The notes beneath the pieces are model-generated. The model was not told the origin of the DNA. It saw nothing but the letters and a program-made list of their open reading frames with translations, and made no database searches. Positions 13,551-20,592 of a DNA stretch of 20,592 nt are shown here, piece by piece (position 1 is the first letter of the stretch; each line of letters begins with the position of its first letter). Source of the stretch: DATHGT01 sp035317605 (lineage in GTDB: Bacteria > Methylomirabilota > Methylomirabilia > Rokubacteriales > CSP1-6); assembly GCA_035317605.1 (NCBI GenBank), contig DATHGT010000211.1, forward strand, positions 1 to 20,592, given 5' to 3'. The position numbers were made by a program, and so were the translations under genes.

Positions 13551-14869
13551 CTGACGTCCCCCCCGTCTCGAACGTTCAATCGCACTTCCGCCGCCCGCCC
13601 GTGGCCGGCCAGCCCCTCGACTTCGGTGAGCGCGGCCAGGTGGGCGCGGGCGGCGGCGAGTCCGGGCCGCGAGTACTCGATCACGCTCGAACGCTTGACG
13701 AAGTCCTCCACGCCGAGCGGCGACGAGAACCGCGCGGTCCCCGCCGTGGGCAGCACGTGACTCGGTCCCGCGACGTAGTCACCCACGACCTCCGGCGTTT
13801 GACCGCCGAGAAAGACGGCGCCGGCGTGACGGACTCGCGGCAGCAACGACGCCGGCACCCGAACCAGCAGCTCGAGATGCTCGGGGGCGAGGCGATTGGC
13901 GAGGTCGACGGCCTCGTCGAGGCCGGCCACCAGCACGAGCGCGCCGTGACAGCGCAAGGCTTCCTCGGCGATCGAGCGGCGGGGCAGCACGGCGAGCCGG
14001 CGCGTGAGCGCGCGCTCGACGCGCGGCACCAGCGCCTCGGCGTCGGTCAGCAGCACCGCGCGCGCCATCGGATCGTGCTCGGCCTGGGCGAGCAGGTCGG
14101 CGGCGATCCACTCCGGATCGGCGGCGTCGTCGGCCACGATCACGACCTCGCTGGGGCCGGCGACCATGTCGATGCCGACCTCGCCGAACACCCGGCTCTT
14201 GGCCAGCGCCACGTAGACGTTGCCGGGGCCCACGATCTTGTCGACGCGCCGGATCGTCTTGGTGCCGTAGGCCAGCGCGGCGATGGCCTGGGCCCCGCCC
14301 ACGCGATACCCTTCGGTGACCCCGGCCACCCGCGCGGCGGCGAGCACCACGGGGTCGACCCCGCCGTCCGCGTGCGGAGGCGTGACCAGCACGATCTCGC
14401 GGACGCCGGCCACGCGCGCGGGAATCGCGGTCATCAGCACCGTCGAGGGATAGGCCGCCCGGCCGCCCGGAATGTAGACGCCCACGCGATCGAGCGGCCG
14501 GATTTCCTGGCCGAGGACGGATCCGTGCTCGTCGGTGATTCGCCAGGACTTGGGCAGGGCGGCGGCGTGATAGCGCTCGATGCGCTCCGCCGCGTAGGCC
14601 AGCGCGGCGCGGACGGCCGGGGCCAGCGCGCGCTCCGCCTCGTCGAACTCTTCCGCCCCGATGCGCAGCTCGTCCCCCGAGCCCGCCCCGAATCGATCGA
14701 AGCGCGCGGTCAGCTCGATGAGGGCGAAATCGCCGCGCTCTCTGACGTCGGTCAGGATGGTGTCGACCGCGCGCTGGACCGCGGGGTCGATGGCCGCGGG
14801 CGGCCGGTCGAGCTGGCTCACCACGGCGTCGGCGCCGAGGGCGCGGGCGTCGAGGACGCGGATCGTCAT
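13547..14869 (-). CDS. hisD: Histidinol dehydrogenase
   Basis: HisD oxidises histidinol to histidine in two NAD-dependent steps, the end of the pathway. The 440-residue protein shows the family stretches RVGVYIPGGRAAYPSTV, VGGAQAIAALAYGT, KIVGPGNVYVALAK and MVAGPSEVVIVAD. It also has APEHLEL with the catalytic Glu-His pair and GPSHVLPTAGTARF near the C-terminus. The ATG at 14867-14869 makes an ATGA overlap with the hisG stop. The open frame upstream of this ATG lies inside hisG and is a shadow. Confidence 0.97.
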   Translation of the reverse strand: MTIRVLDARALGADAVVSQLDRPPAAIDPAVQRAVDTILTDVRERGDFALIELTARFDRFGAGSGDELRIGAEEFDEAERALAPAVRAALAYAAERIERYHAAALPKSWRITDEHGSVLGQEIRPLDRVGVYIPGGRAAYPSTVLMTAIPARVAGVREIVLVTPPHADGGVDPVVLAAARVAGVTEGYRVGGAQAIAALAYGTKTIRRVDKIVGPGNVYVALAKSRVFGEVGIDMVAGPSEVVIVADDAADPEWIAADLLAQAEHDPMARAVLLTDAEALVPRVERALTRRLAVLPRRSIAEEALRCHGALVLVAGLDEAVDLANRLAPEHLELLVRVPASLLPRVRHAGAVFLGGQTPEVVGDYVAGPSHVLPTAGTARFSSPLGVEDFVKRSSVIEYSRPGLAAARAHLAALTEVEGLAGHGRAAEVRLNVRDGGDVR

Positions 14870-15516
14870 TTCACCGCCTTGGCGCCGGTCAGCGCGCGCA
14901 GCTCGTGGATCAGCTTCGTCACCGCGCCGTACTCGGTCTTCATCGAGGCGCGGTTCACGATCAGCCGGGCCGTGGAGCGCATGATCTCCTCGACCTCCAC
15001 GAGCCGATTGGCTTCGAGCGTCTTGCCGGACTGCACGAGGTCGACGATGCGCTCGGCCAGTCCCACCAGCGGGGCCAGCTCGATCGAGCCGTCGAGATGC
15101 ACGATCTCGACCTGGATGCCCTTCTCGGAGAAATACGCCTCGGTCATGCGCGGGTACTTGGTCGCCACCCGCACCCACGACCACTTCGAGGGATCGTCGC
15201 GCTCGAACAGCTCGCGGGGCTCCGCCACCACGAGGCGGCAGAAACCGAAGCCGAGGTCGAGGGGCTCGTAGACGTCGGGCGCCTGCTCGGCCAGGATGTC
15301 CTTGCCCACGATCCCGAGATCGGCGGCGCCATAGGTGACGTAGGCCGGGATGTCGGCCGGCTTGAGGAGCAGCAGCTTGAGCCCCTGGGCCTCGTGCTCG
15401 AAGATCAGCTTGCGCGATTCTCCGTCGACGCCTCGGACGCCCAGCTCGCCCAGCAACTCGAGCGCGGGGTCGAGCAGCCGTCCCTTCGGCAGCGCGAGGG
15501 TCAGCATCGATTTCAC
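14866..15516 (-). CDS. hisG: ATP phosphoribosyltransferase, short form catalytic subunit
   Basis: HisG joins ATP and PRPP, the first and regulated step of histidine synthesis. The protein of about 216 residues has LTLALPKGRLLDPAL at the start, TYGAADLGIVGKD, and LDGSIELAPLVGLAERIVDLVQSGKTL with the PRPP-binding site. The length shows it is the short form without the C-terminal histidine-binding domain. Short forms work with the HisRS-like regulator HisZ, which is not in this window. I chose the GTG at 15514-15516, which overlaps the murA stop as GTGA; an ATG at 15505-15507 is the alternative. Confidence 0.95.
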   Translation of the reverse strand: MKSMLTLALPKGRLLDPALELLGELGVRGVDGESRKLIFEHEAQGLKLLLLKPADIPAYVTYGAADLGIVGKDILAEQAPDVYEPLDLGFGFCRLVVAEPRELFERDDPSKWSWVRVATKYPRMTEAYFSEKGIQVEIVHLDGSIELAPLVGLAERIVDLVQSGKTLEANRLVEVEEIMRSTARLIVNRASMKTEYGAVTKLIHELRALTGAKAVK

Positions 15517-16766
15517 GCGCGCCGCTCGATCTGGGCGCCGAGCCCGACGAGCTTGGCTTCCATCCGCTCGTAGCCGCGGTCGAGGTGATAGACGCGCGAG
15601 ATGTCCGTGCGCCCGCGCGCGGCCAGGCCGGCCAGCACCAGCGCCGCCGACGCGCGAAGGTCGGACGCCATCACCTGCGCGCCCTGGTAGTGCGGCACCC
15701 CGCGGATGACGGCGATCGAGCCGTCGGTCTCGATGCGCGCGCCCATGCGTCCCAGCTCGGCCACGTGCATGTAGCGATTCTCGAAGATCGTCTCGGTCAC
15801 CCGCGACTGTCCGTCGGCGAGGCCGAGCAGGGTCATGACCTGCGCCTGCATGTCCGTGGGAAAGCCGGGGAACGGGCTCGTGATCACGTCGGCCGGACGC
15901 GGGCGCTCGGGCCCGCGGACGCGCACCGAGGTCTCGCCGACTTCGAGGCTCACGCCGCACTCTTCCAGCTTGGCCAGCACGGCCGACAGATGCGCGGGGA
16001 CGAGATCCGTCACCGTCACGTCGCCCCCCGTGATCGCGCCCGCGACCAGCAGCGTTCCCGCCTCGATGCGGTCGGGCAGCACCCGGTGGGTGGCTCCGCC
16101 CAGCTCGGTCGTGCCCTCGATCTCGATCCGATCGGTGCCCGCGCCCTGGATGCTGGCGCCCATCGCGGTCAGGAGCGCGGCGAGGTCGCCGATCTCGGGC
16201 TCGCGGGCGGCGTTCTCGATCACGGTCGTGCCGGAGGCCAGCACCGCGGCCATCATCAAATTTTCGGTGCCGGTGACGGTGACGAGGTCGGTCGTGATAC
16301 GCGCGCCCTTCAAGCGGCTCGCCCGCGCGACCACGTAGCCGTTCTCGATCGCGATGTCGGCGCCGAGGCGCGCGAGTCCCTTGAGGTGCTGGTCGATCGG
16401 GCGCGGACCGATCGCGCAGCCGCCGGGCAGGGCCACCCGCGCCGATCCGTGACGCGCGATGAGGGGGCCGAGCACCAGCACCGAGGCGCGCATGGTCGAG
16501 ACCAGCTCGTAGGGCGCCACGTCGCTCGCGACGTGCCGCACGTGGACGCGCGCCTGGGAGCCCGTGCGCTCCACGGTGGCGCCGAGCGTCTCCAGCAGCC
16601 TGACCATGGTGCGCACGTCGTTGAGCGCGGGGACGTTCGGGAACACGAGTGGCTCCGCGGTCAACAGGCCTGCCGCGAGCGCGGGCAGCGCCGCGTTCTT
16701 GGCCGCGCTCACCGCCACCGACCCCTCCAGCGGACGACCGCCCTCGATCTCGAGTCTTGCTGCCAT
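15513..16766 (-). CDS. murA: UDP-N-acetylglucosamine 1-carboxyvinyltransferase
   Basis: MurA transfers enolpyruvate from PEP to UDP-GlcNAc, the first committed step of peptidoglycan synthesis. The 417-residue protein has SAAKNAALPAL near the N-terminus with the catalytic Lys-Asn pair (23-24) and LPGGCAIGPRPIDQHL with the loop Cys117. That Cys is the residue alkylated by fosfomycin, so the enzyme should be of the sensitive type. TDMQAQ and the late ENRYMHVAEL segment also fit. Start is ATG, 1 nt after the prmC stop. The murA-hisG-hisD neighbourhood is common in diverse bacteria. Confidence 0.97.
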   Translation of the reverse strand: MAARLEIEGGRPLEGSVAVSAAKNAALPALAAGLLTAEPLVFPNVPALNDVRTMVRLLETLGATVERTGSQARVHVRHVASDVAPYELVSTMRASVLVLGPLIARHGSARVALPGGCAIGPRPIDQHLKGLARLGADIAIENGYVVARASRLKGARITTDLVTVTGTENLMMAAVLASGTTVIENAAREPEIGDLAALLTAMGASIQGAGTDRIEIEGTTELGGATHRVLPDRIEAGTLLVAGAITGGDVTVTDLVPAHLSAVLAKLEECGVSLEVGETSVRVRGPERPRPADVITSPFPGFPTDMQAQVMTLLGLADGQSRVTETIFENRYMHVAELGRMGARIETDGSIAVIRGVPHYQGAQVMASDLRASAALVLAGLAARGRTDISRVYHLDRGYERMEAKLVGLGAQIERRA

Positions 16767-16767
16767 T

Positions 16768-17646
16768 TCAGACTTCTCCCGCGGCGCGGCGGCCGCACAC
16801 GAAACGGGTGATGCCGGCGAGGTCCCGGCGCGTGGACACGTCGTCGAAACCCGCGGCCCGCAGCACGTCCTCGGCGCGGCCGACCTGCTCGTCGCCGAAC
16901 GTTTCGAGCACGAGTGGCGCGCCGGGCCGGAGCCATTTCGGGGCTTCGGTGACGAGGCGGCGGATGACGCGGAGGCCGTCGGGGCCGCCGTCGAGGGCCG
17001 CGCGCGGCTCGTGCTCGGTGATCTCGGGCGCCAGCGTATCGATCACGGCGCCGGGAACGTACGGGGGATTCGAGACGATCAGATCGGCGCGGACCGGCAC
17101 CAGCCCCTCGAAGAGATCGCTCACCGAGACCGTGATCCGATCGGCGAGACCGATCGCCCTGACGTTCTCGCGCGCGAGGGCAGCAGCAGGTGCTGATGCG
17201 TCGAGGGCGATGACGCGAACGTCGGGCCGCTCGGACGCCAGCGCGCAGGCGATGCAGCCCGAGCCCGTGCCCACGTCGAGGACCAGCGGCTTGGTCCCGA
17301 TCGGGGGCAGCAGCTCGAGAGCCCACGACACCAGCATCTCGGTCTCCGGCCGCGGGACCAGCACCGACGGGCCGACGCGAATGGTGAGATCGCGGAAGGC
17401 CTGCGTGCCGAGGATGTACTGGAGCGGCTCCCGCTCGGCGCGTCGCTGGATCCACGTCTCGTAGCGCTCGGTGATCTCGTCGTTCACCGCCTGATCGACG
17501 ACCGCGACGAGACGGCCTCGCGTCACGCCGAGGGCGGCGGCCAGCAGCCACTCCGCATCGACGCGCGCGCTCTCGATGCCGGCGCGGCTCAGACGCGCGA
17601 CCGCGTCGTCGAGGCGCTCGCGGAGCGTGACGAGCGCGAGCGTCAC
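16768..17646 (-). CDS. prmC: Peptide chain release factor N5-glutamine methyltransferase
   Basis: PrmC methylates the glutamine of the GGQ motif in release factors, which is needed for efficient peptide release. The 292-residue protein has an N-terminal helical domain (EPLQYILGTQAF near 73-84) and a Rossmann SAM-binding core with DVGTGSG (124-130). The NPPY catalytic motif is at 193-196. It follows prfA, which encodes its substrate, with a GTGA overlap at the GTG start (17644-17646). The open frame running further upstream lies inside prfA and is rejected. Confidence 0.96.
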   Translation of the reverse strand: MTLALVTLRERLDDAVARLSRAGIESARVDAEWLLAAALGVTRGRLVAVVDQAVNDEITERYETWIQRRAEREPLQYILGTQAFRDLTIRVGPSVLVPRPETEMLVSWALELLPPIGTKPLVLDVGTGSGCIACALASERPDVRVIALDASAPAAALARENVRAIGLADRITVSVSDLFEGLVPVRADLIVSNPPYVPGAVIDTLAPEITEHEPRAALDGGPDGLRVIRRLVTEAPKWLRPGAPLVLETFGDEQVGRAEDVLRAAGFDDVSTRRDLAGITRFVCGRRAAGEV

Positions 17647-18713
17647 GTCTCCACCCGTTCGAGCCGCTCGGCCTGCTCGGCGGTGCTCAGCCCGTCGATC
17701 AATTCGTCCAGATCGCCCTCGAGGACGGCGGGCAGGCGGTGCAGCGTGAGCCCGATCCGATGATCGGTCACCCGCGTCTGCGGGAAGTTGTAGGTGCGAA
17801 TGCGCTCGCTGCGCTCCCCGGTGCCCACCTGGCTCTTGCGGTCGGCGGCGATGGCCGCCTGCCGCTCGTCCTGCGCCCGCTCGAGCAGCCGGGCCTTGAG
17901 CACGCGCATGGCCTTCGCGCGATTCTTGATCTGCGAGCGCTCGTCCTGACAGGTGACGACGAGCCCGGTGGGGATGTGCGTGAGCCGCACCGCCGAGTCC
18001 GTGGTGTTGACGCCCTGGCCGCCCGGTCCCGACGAGCGGTACACGTCGACCCGCACGTCCTTCTCGTCCACCCTCACGTCGACGTCTTCCGCCTCGGGCA
18101 GCACGGCGATCGTGACGGTGGACGTGTGGATACGCCCGCTCGATTCGGTCGCGGGCACGCGCTGGACCCGATGCACGCCGCGCTCGTACTTGAGCCGGCT
18201 CCACGCCCCGCGTCCCTGCAGGAACAGGATGACTTCCTTGACCCCGCCGACGCCGGTCGAGTTGGCGTCCATGACCTCGACCTTCCAGCGCTGGCGCTCG
18301 GCGTACTTGGTGTACATGCGCATGAGGTCCGCCGCGAAGAGCCCGGCCTCGTCGCCGCCCGCGCCGGCGCGGATCTCGACGAACACGTTCTTGTCGTCGT
18401 TGGGATCGCGGGGCAGGACCAGGCGCTTCAGGTCACTTTCGAGCTCGGTCTGGCGCGCGGTCAGCTCGGCCAGCTCGGCCTGGGCCAGCTCGGCCAGCTC
18501 GCGGTCGCTGTCGCCGAGGAGCAGGCGGGTGTCGTTGAGCCGCTTGAGCACGTCGCGGTACTCGCGGAAGCGCTCGACGACCTCGACCGTCTCGGCGAGC
18601 TCCTTGCGGAGGCGCGCGTACTCCGACGTCTGGCCGTACAGGGCGGGATCGGCGAGCGCGCGGGCCAGCTCCTCCGAGCGCCCCTCGATCTGGCGGAGCT
18701 TGTCAAACAGCAC
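17643..18713 (-). CDS. prfA: Peptide chain release factor 1
   Basis: RF1 ends translation at UAA and UAG codons. The 356-residue protein has the PAT specificity tripeptide (187-189, in RVPATES), which marks RF1 rather than RF2, and the GGQ motif (231-233, in SGPGGQGVN) that triggers hydrolysis. Length fits the family. The GTG start at 18711-18713 has GGAGG about 9 nt upstream. The gene lies 131 nt downstream of rpmE; that spacer contains a short hairpin. Confidence 0.97.
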   Translation of the reverse strand: MLFDKLRQIEGRSEELARALADPALYGQTSEYARLRKELAETVEVVERFREYRDVLKRLNDTRLLLGDSDRELAELAQAELAELTARQTELESDLKRLVLPRDPNDDKNVFVEIRAGAGGDEAGLFAADLMRMYTKYAERQRWKVEVMDANSTGVGGVKEVILFLQGRGAWSRLKYERGVHRVQRVPATESSGRIHTSTVTIAVLPEAEDVDVRVDEKDVRVDVYRSSGPGGQGVNTTDSAVRLTHIPTGLVVTCQDERSQIKNRAKAMRVLKARLLERAQDERQAAIAADRKSQVGTGERSERIRTYNFPQTRVTDHRIGLTLHRLPAVLEGDLDELIDGLSTAEQAERLERVET

Positions 18714-18753
18714 GGATCAGGGCCTCCGGAAAAAGACGACGGATTCGAAGAAC

Positions 18754-18772
18754 GGCGGGCGAAACACCCGCC
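18754..18772 (-). terminator. Hairpin between rpmE and prfA, possible weak terminator or attenuator
   Basis: GGCGGG and CCCGCC (plus strand) form a 6-bp stem with a 7-nt loop. On the minus strand the stem is followed by GTTCTTC rather than a run of T, so it is at best a weak or Rho-assisted terminator that would let part of the rpmE transcripts continue into prfA. It was predicted by eye. Confidence 0.3.
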
Positions 18773-18844
18773 TCGCGCCGAGGCCCGGTCGCGGTGGAGC
18801 ACCGGTCACTCGCGCGCGAGACGAGCCTGACGGGATCGGTCGCG

Positions 18845-19060
18845 CTACCCCTCGGTCGGGGTCGTGCGCTTGTACTTGCGCTGGAACCGCTCCACGCGTC
18901 CGGCGGTGTCCATGAGCTTTTGCTTGCCGGTGTAGAAGGGGTGACACTTCGAGCACACCTCCACCCGGATTTCAGGCTTGGTCGAGCGGGTCTTGATGAT
19001 TTCCCCGCACGCACACGTGATGGTGGTATCGACGTACTCCGGATGAATGCCAGCCTTCAC
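18845..19060 (-). CDS. rpmE: 50S ribosomal protein L31 (zinc-binding type)
   Basis: L31 bridges the large and small ribosomal subunits. The 71-residue protein starts KAGIHPEYVDTTITC after the initiator and keeps all four zinc-ligand positions (Cys16, Cys18, Cys36, Cys39) with the CSKCHPFYTGKQK segment. It is therefore the C+ form, which stores zinc. I chose the GTG at 19058-19060 because AGGAGGTG lies 5 nt upstream; the longer open frame would add 17 residues unlike the family. A sigma70-like promoter lies just upstream. This is likely the first gene of the long minus-strand operon. Confidence 0.96.
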   Translation of the reverse strand: MKAGIHPEYVDTTITCACGEIIKTRSTKPEIRVEVCSKCHPFYTGKQKLMDTAGRVERFQRKYKRTTPTEG

Positions 19061-19082
19061 GGCCCACCTCCTAGAAGATTCG

Positions 19083-19111
19083 AGAATACCAGCGGCCGGC
19101 ACAAAAGGCAA
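19083..19111 (-). promoter_or_regulatory. Sigma70-like promoter upstream of rpmE
   Basis: On the minus strand TTGCCT (19106-19111) and TATTCT (19083-19088) are separated by exactly 17 nt. Transcription would begin some 15-20 nt before the rpmE start, leaving a short leader with the strong ribosome binding site. It is the best promoter candidate for the rpmE-prfA-prmC-murA-his run. It was predicted by eye. Confidence 0.5.
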
Positions 19112-19177
19112 AACGGCCGAGGTGCGCTACACTTCGGCCCACCGAGCGGTGCAGCGATCGGTTCACAGGAGGCGGAC

Positions 19178-19597
19178 ATGAGCGAGCCCAAGCAGGAGTT
19201 CAGCGCGAGTCTGGCCAAGGACGCGGTGTACAAGACAGGGTTGCGGAGCTTCATGGAGTACCGGGATCTCGGGATCGACGCGGCGACCCACGGGAAGTTC
19301 CGGGCCCACGTGATCCGGATCAAGCCCGGCGGCGACACCCACGATCTGCACACCACCGGCCTGCACAAGCACGAGTGCGACTTCCAGATGTTCTACGTGC
19401 TCAAGGGCTGGATCCGGTTCGTCTACGAGGGCCAGGGCGAGCGCACCTTCCACGCCGGCGACTGCGTGCTGCAGCCGCCCGGCATCGTCCACAACGAGCT
19501 GGAATGCTCGGACGACGTCGAGGTGCTGGAGATCTACTCGCCGGCCGTCCACCCGACGGTGGTCGTCGAGAAGCTGGAGGCCGCCGCCGCGCGCTGA
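19178..19597 (+). CDS. Small single-domain cupin protein
   Basis: The 139-residue protein is the only gene on the plus strand. Cupin motif 1 is seen around GLHKHECDFQMFYVLKG (61-77; His63 and His65 as likely metal ligands, Gln70 in place of the usual Glu). Motif 2 is GDCVLQPPGIVHNEL (94-108; His105). Such small cupins bind a metal and may be enzymes, sugar-binding modules or sensors; no substrate can be read from the sequence. The ATG has AGGAGG 6 nt upstream. It faces a cyclase-family gene across a strong hairpin. Confidence 0.88.
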   Translation: MSEPKQEFSASLAKDAVYKTGLRSFMEYRDLGIDAATHGKFRAHVIRIKPGGDTHDLHTTGLHKHECDFQMFYVLKGWIRFVYEGQGERTFHAGDCVLQPPGIVHNELECSDDVEVLEIYSPAVHPTVVVEKLEAAAAR

Positions 19598-19603
19598 CGC
19601 CGG

Positions 19604-19632
19604 TTCGAGCGCCGGGTCCGCCGGCGCTCGAA
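19604..19632. terminator. 12-bp inverted repeat between convergent genes (bidirectional terminator candidate)
   Basis: TTCGAGCGCCGG and CCGGCGCTCGAA form a perfect 12-bp stem with a 5-nt loop (GTCCG). It lies 6 nt after the cupin stop and 7 nt after the cyclase-family stop, where a shared terminator is expected. Neither side has a T run, so it may act as a pause or RNA-stabilising hairpin rather than a classic intrinsic terminator. Confidence 0.55.
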
Positions 19633-19639
19633 GGCCGAG

Positions 19640-20592
19640 TTACTTGATCGCCTGGGGGTTGATCGGCGAGCCGGTGCCCCGGGTGATCACCAGCGGCGGG
19701 GCGCAGAAGAAGAACTCGTAGATCCGGTCGGCCGCGCAGTCCTCGGCGAGATCCTTGAGGTAGAAGATCTCGCCGTGGACGATGCCGATCGCCGGGATCG
19801 TGACCCAGTGCCAGGGCTGAAACACGTCCGGCTCGGTGTCGTTGGGACGGACCTCGATCCCCCAGGTGTCGCTGCAGATGGCGGCGATCTGCTTGGCGTG
19901 GATCCAGTCCACGGTCTCGAAGGCCAGTCCCGGCGCGGGGCCGCCGCCGTACCCACCCCACTCGCCTTTTTTCAGACGATCCTCCATCTGTCCCGTGCGG
20001 ACGATCACGAAGTCGGCGCGTCGCACCTCGACGCCCTGCGCGCGGGCCGTCCCGTCGAGGTCGGCGACCGTGATCGGATATCCGTCGGCGAGACAGTCGA
20101 CGCCCTTGTGACGGGCCACGTCGAGCAGCACGCCCCGGCCCACCATCTTGTCCGCGAACTTCTCGATGCCGTTCCGGTGAGCGCCGCGGCTGTCGACGAG
20201 GGTGGCCGGATAGCCGTTCCACATCCGCTCACCGAGGAACACGTGGGAGAGCGCGTCCCACTGGGTGGCGGCCTGGGTCGGCAGGTTGATCGCGTCGTCG
20301 GCGTAGCGCAGCCCCGGCGTCACGTCGTGCTTGCCGGCCACGGCGTCGGTGCCGGTGGCCAGCATCTGATGGATCGGATTCCAGCGTCCGCCGAAGAGGC
20401 CGCGCTGCGGCCCGTTCTCGTCGAGATTGAGGCCGAGCCGGAAGACCTTCCCCTTGCGCACGAGCTTCGCCGCGTTGACGATGTCCTCTGGCGTGATGTA
20501 GTTGAGCACGCCCAGCTCGTCGTCGGGACCCCACTTGCCCCAGTTCTTGAGCGCTTCGGCCTTCTTCACCACGTCGGCCTTCGTCAGGCGTG
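19640..20592 (-). CDS. Cyclase-family (kynurenine formamidase-like) metal hydrolase, 5' end probably beyond the window
   Basis: The protein resembles the cyclase family (Pfam PF04199), metal-dependent hydrolases that include KynB-type kynurenine formamidase. It opens with KNWGKWGPDDELGVLNYITPED, split here by segment, typical of a large environmental subgroup. The metal-site region reads TQWDALSH (103-110 counted from the GTG at 20572) where KynB has HxGTHxDxPxH, so the first His is replaced. DFVIVRTG and the C-terminal APPLVITRGTGSPINP segment also fit. The frame stays open to the window edge with RLTKADVV before the GTG at 20570-20572, so the true start probably lies outside. Substrate is unknown. 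Confidence 0.85.
   Translation of the reverse strand, partial: RLTKADVVKKAEALKNWGKWGPDDELGVLNYITPEDIVNAAKLVRKGKVFRLGLNLDENGPQRGLFGGRWNPIHQMLATGTDAVAGKHDVTPGLRYADDAINLPTQAATQWDALSHVFLGERMWNGYPATLVDSRGAHRNGIEKFADKMVGRGVLLDVARHKGVDCLADGYPITVADLDGTARAQGVEVRRADFVIVRTGQMEDRLKKGEWGGYGGGPAPGLAFETVDWIHAKQIAAICSDTWGIEVRPNDTEPDVFQPWHWVTIPAIGIVHGEIFYLKDLAEDCAADRIYEFFFCAPPLVITRGTGSPINPQAIK

Noticed and set aside
13601..15271. Plus-strand open frame of 556 codons opposite hisD and hisG
   Set aside because: Composition is typical of a shadow frame and both genes on the other strand are unmistakable enzymes.
15480..15560. Histidine leader peptide or attenuator before hisG
   Set aside because: hisG overlaps the murA stop by 4 nt, so there is no leader space, and no His-rich short frame is seen there.
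19112..19177. Plus-strand promoter for the cupin gene (TACACT as -10 box)
   Set aside because: A TACACT hexamer is present but no acceptable -35 box lies at a normal distance, so I did not list it.

Overview
This window is a GC-rich stretch of bacterial chromosome packed with housekeeping genes. I infer an environmental, probably uncultured, Gram-negative (diderm) lineage such as Candidatus Rokubacteria/Methylomirabilota or a deltaproteobacterium-like group. The basis is gene order, high GC, frequent GTG starts and a lipid-transport (Mla-type) cassette; nothing here fixes the taxonomy.

Almost everything is on the minus strand. In transcription order (right to left) it reads: rpmE, prfA, prmC, murA, hisG, hisD, hisB, hisH, hisA, hisF, hisIE, a small lipoprotein, mlaE, mlaF, an MCE/MlaD protein, radA, a membrane PIN-TRAM protein, ispD, ispF, cysS, rlmB, then tRNA-Thr(TGT), tRNA-Tyr(GTA), tRNA-Gly(TCC), tRNA-Thr(GGT) and the start of tuf. 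From prfA to rlmB no gap exceeds 4 nt. Most junctions are 4-nt ATGA or GTGA overlaps, so the run is probably one translationally coupled super-operon. A sigma70-like promoter precedes rpmE. A second one, whose -35 box lies over the rlmB stop codon, precedes the tRNA-tuf unit.

The right end carries a small cupin gene, the only plus-strand gene, convergent with a putative cyclase-family metal hydrolase that runs to the window edge. A 12-bp perfect inverted repeat lies between them.

The genes cover translation (tuf, tRNAs, cysS, rpmE, prfA and prmC, which methylates release factors), rRNA modification (rlmB), peptidoglycan (murA), isoprenoid precursors (ispD, ispF), recombination (radA), outer-membrane lipid transport (mla genes) and most of histidine biosynthesis (hisG, D, B, H, A, F, IE; no hisC or hisZ seen). 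HisG is the short form, which normally needs HisZ.

The most unusual signal is a 66-nt (22-codon) repeat inserted in frame into both subunits of imidazole glycerol phosphate synthase. Two tandem full copies and one decayed copy lie inside hisF, just after catalytic Asp130. A third full copy forms the last codons of hisH, next to a 15-nt minisatellite. All copies are read in the same frame, yet they differ at many amino acids. This looks like a coding-tolerant interspersed repeat, similar in concept to Rickettsia palindromic elements.
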